64,000 nucleotides of DNA from NCBI RefSeq assembly GCF_947497005.1, contig NZ_CANMFF010000018.1, positions 39,132 through 103,131 of the forward strand, written 5' to 3'. This DNA is from an uncultured Ruegeria sp. GTDB taxonomy: Bacteria > Pseudomonadota > Alphaproteobacteria > Rhodobacterales > Rhodobacteraceae. The notes under the pieces were generated by a model that did not search any database, was not told the DNA's origin, and worked only from the letters and a program-made list of their open reading frames with translations. This document shows, one piece after another, positions 63,165 through 64,000 of the stretch. Position 1 is the stretch's first letter. Each line of letters starts with the position of its first letter. The translations under genes and the position numbers were made by a program.

Positions 63165-63476
63165 GTGAACGGTTCTATTTCTGATGAGGCAATGGCAAGG
63201 CTCCCATTTTGGGTTACACCTCCGGGGAGACAGACGGGTTTCTGATCGTTGCTGGGCTTTGGCGCACTCTACTTCACCGTGCAGGCCATTCCCGACCGCA
63301 TGGCGGCAGGAGCTCATAAGGTCCGGATGCAGTTGGTCGGCGGGCTTGGGTTGAGCTCTCTCTTCACCCTGAACAATGCTTTCTAGATCGCCGCTACTCT
63401 AATTGCCGCAGTGCCTTTGCACGAAATCTTCCCACTCAAGTCCAATGTAGACATCTCGGAAAGACACGATGCTTGA
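63165..63476 (+). pseudogene. Small inner-membrane protein gene with two stop codons
   Basis: One frame gives LPFWVTPPGRQTGF, stop (TGA 63243-63245), then LLGFGALYFTVQAIPDRMA, later LFTLNNAF, stop (TAG 63384-63386), and ends at TGA 63474-63476. This matches the small one- or two-helix membrane protein that in roseobacters commonly precedes an HlyD-type gene. Its end overlaps the next gene's start by eight bases, which confirms the pairing. Two in-frame stops mark it as broken. Confidence 0.7.
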
Positions 63477-64000
63477 GTTGGTAATCTCTGCGCTGATTAC
63501 AATTGCCCCAGATTTCCTATACCTTCGTTACAAACAGGGTAAGCGATGGAGGCACGAAATTACTCTTTTCATTGTCTGGTACGAATTGAGGTGGGGATAG
63601 GCCGCCTGTGGAATACTGGCCGTAACATTGATCACGGTGATCTTTTATTTTCACCCCTCGACGAGGAACGTTTCAGCTGCCTTTCGCACAGTTACCCTTC
63701 TGTCGGATCGCGGTGGCCGGGTCGCGGAAGTGTACGTTTCCAACAATGATATCGTGAAAGCGGGCAACGCGATTTTCCGTTTGGATACCACGCGGCAGGA
63801 AGCAGCATCGGAAACTGCTCAGCGCCGCACAGAAGAGATTGAGGCGGCGTTGGGTCTGACCGCAACGGAAGTTGCAGGTGGTGCCGCACGTATTAGGGCG
63901 ACGGAGGCCGATCTTGCTCAGGCTGACCTGCCCCCCGAGGCTCCCTCATTCATAACGAGAGTCTGCGGGTCTGGTCTTCATATTCGTCGTCGTTGGTTTG
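63469..64000 (+). pseudogene. HlyD-family membrane fusion protein gene, interrupted, right end outside window
   Basis: From ATG 63469 the frame gives MLELVISALITIAPDFLYL and VWYELRWG, then a TAG at 63598-63600. The same frame continues with TLITVIFYFHPSTRN (membrane helix) and GGRVAEVYVSNNDIVKAGNA, the lipoyl-like motif of HlyD proteins, followed by a coiled-coil start. After about 63930 (QADLPP) the coiled coil breaks off and the sequence no longer looks like HlyD, so a deletion is likely as well. Intact members form the periplasmic bridge of efflux systems. This copy is probably dead. Confidence 0.78.

Overview
The window looks like a chromosomal or chromid segment of a marine alphaproteobacterium of the Roseobacter group (Rhodobacteraceae). 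The pointers are a GC-rich sequence, an L-cysteate sulfo-lyase (cuyA) locus, TRAP transport, a class II NrdJ ribonucleotide reductase, a split hisZ/hisG system, purine uptake next to xdhABC, and a HlyD-family gene of the type common in that group. The species assignment is an inference from gene content only.

Layout. 1-4.7 kb: a ureohydrolase cut by the window edge, a complete DctMQP TRAP transporter and a LysR regulator. 5.2-7.5 kb: a four-carbon-acid-sugar catabolism module (kinase fragment, pdxA homologue, TIM-barrel/cupin fusion) in which all three genes are broken. 8.2-16.6 kb: LysR, cuyA, an Asp/Glu-type racemase, a second LysR, a glycine-betaine-type ABC transporter and a hydrolase, probably for sulfonate or amino-acid-like compounds. 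16.8-18.1 kb: a decayed PHP-ATPase-TOPRIM gene of defence type. 18.5-29.1 kb: housekeeping genes (nrdJ, DUF1489, hisG, hisZ, hisS, slyX, two small exported proteins, dnaE). 29.5-38.9 kb: xanthine dehydrogenase xdhABC running straight into a BMP-type nucleoside/purine ABC transporter. 39.0-42.1 kb: the znuCB-zur / znuA zinc uptake locus with a probable Zur operator between the divergent arms. 42.6-46.8 kb: LysR, class II aldolase, a fatty-acid-desaturase-like membrane di-iron protein, a PanB-like protein and a MocE-type Rieske ferredoxin, which together suggest an oxidative catabolic pathway I cannot name.

47.6-58.3 kb is the most coherent accessory system: two near-duplicate XylF-like binding proteins around an ABC ATPase and permease, a PfkB kinase, a GH65 glycoside phosphorylase, a SorC-type regulator and a divergent beta-phosphoglucomutase. 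This reads as uptake of an alpha-glucoside, phosphorolysis, and phosphorylation of both halves. A similar palindrome lies in front of the transport operon and between the regulator and pgmB. The locus sits between two IS3-type transposase remnants in the same orientation.

58.7-62.1 kb carries a DyP-type peroxidase with two unrecognised proteins in a tight operon. 62.1-64.0 kb is mostly non-coding: a short 8-bp tandem repeat, then a small membrane gene and an HlyD-type membrane fusion gene, both interrupted by stop codons. No tRNA, rRNA or CRISPR array was recognised.
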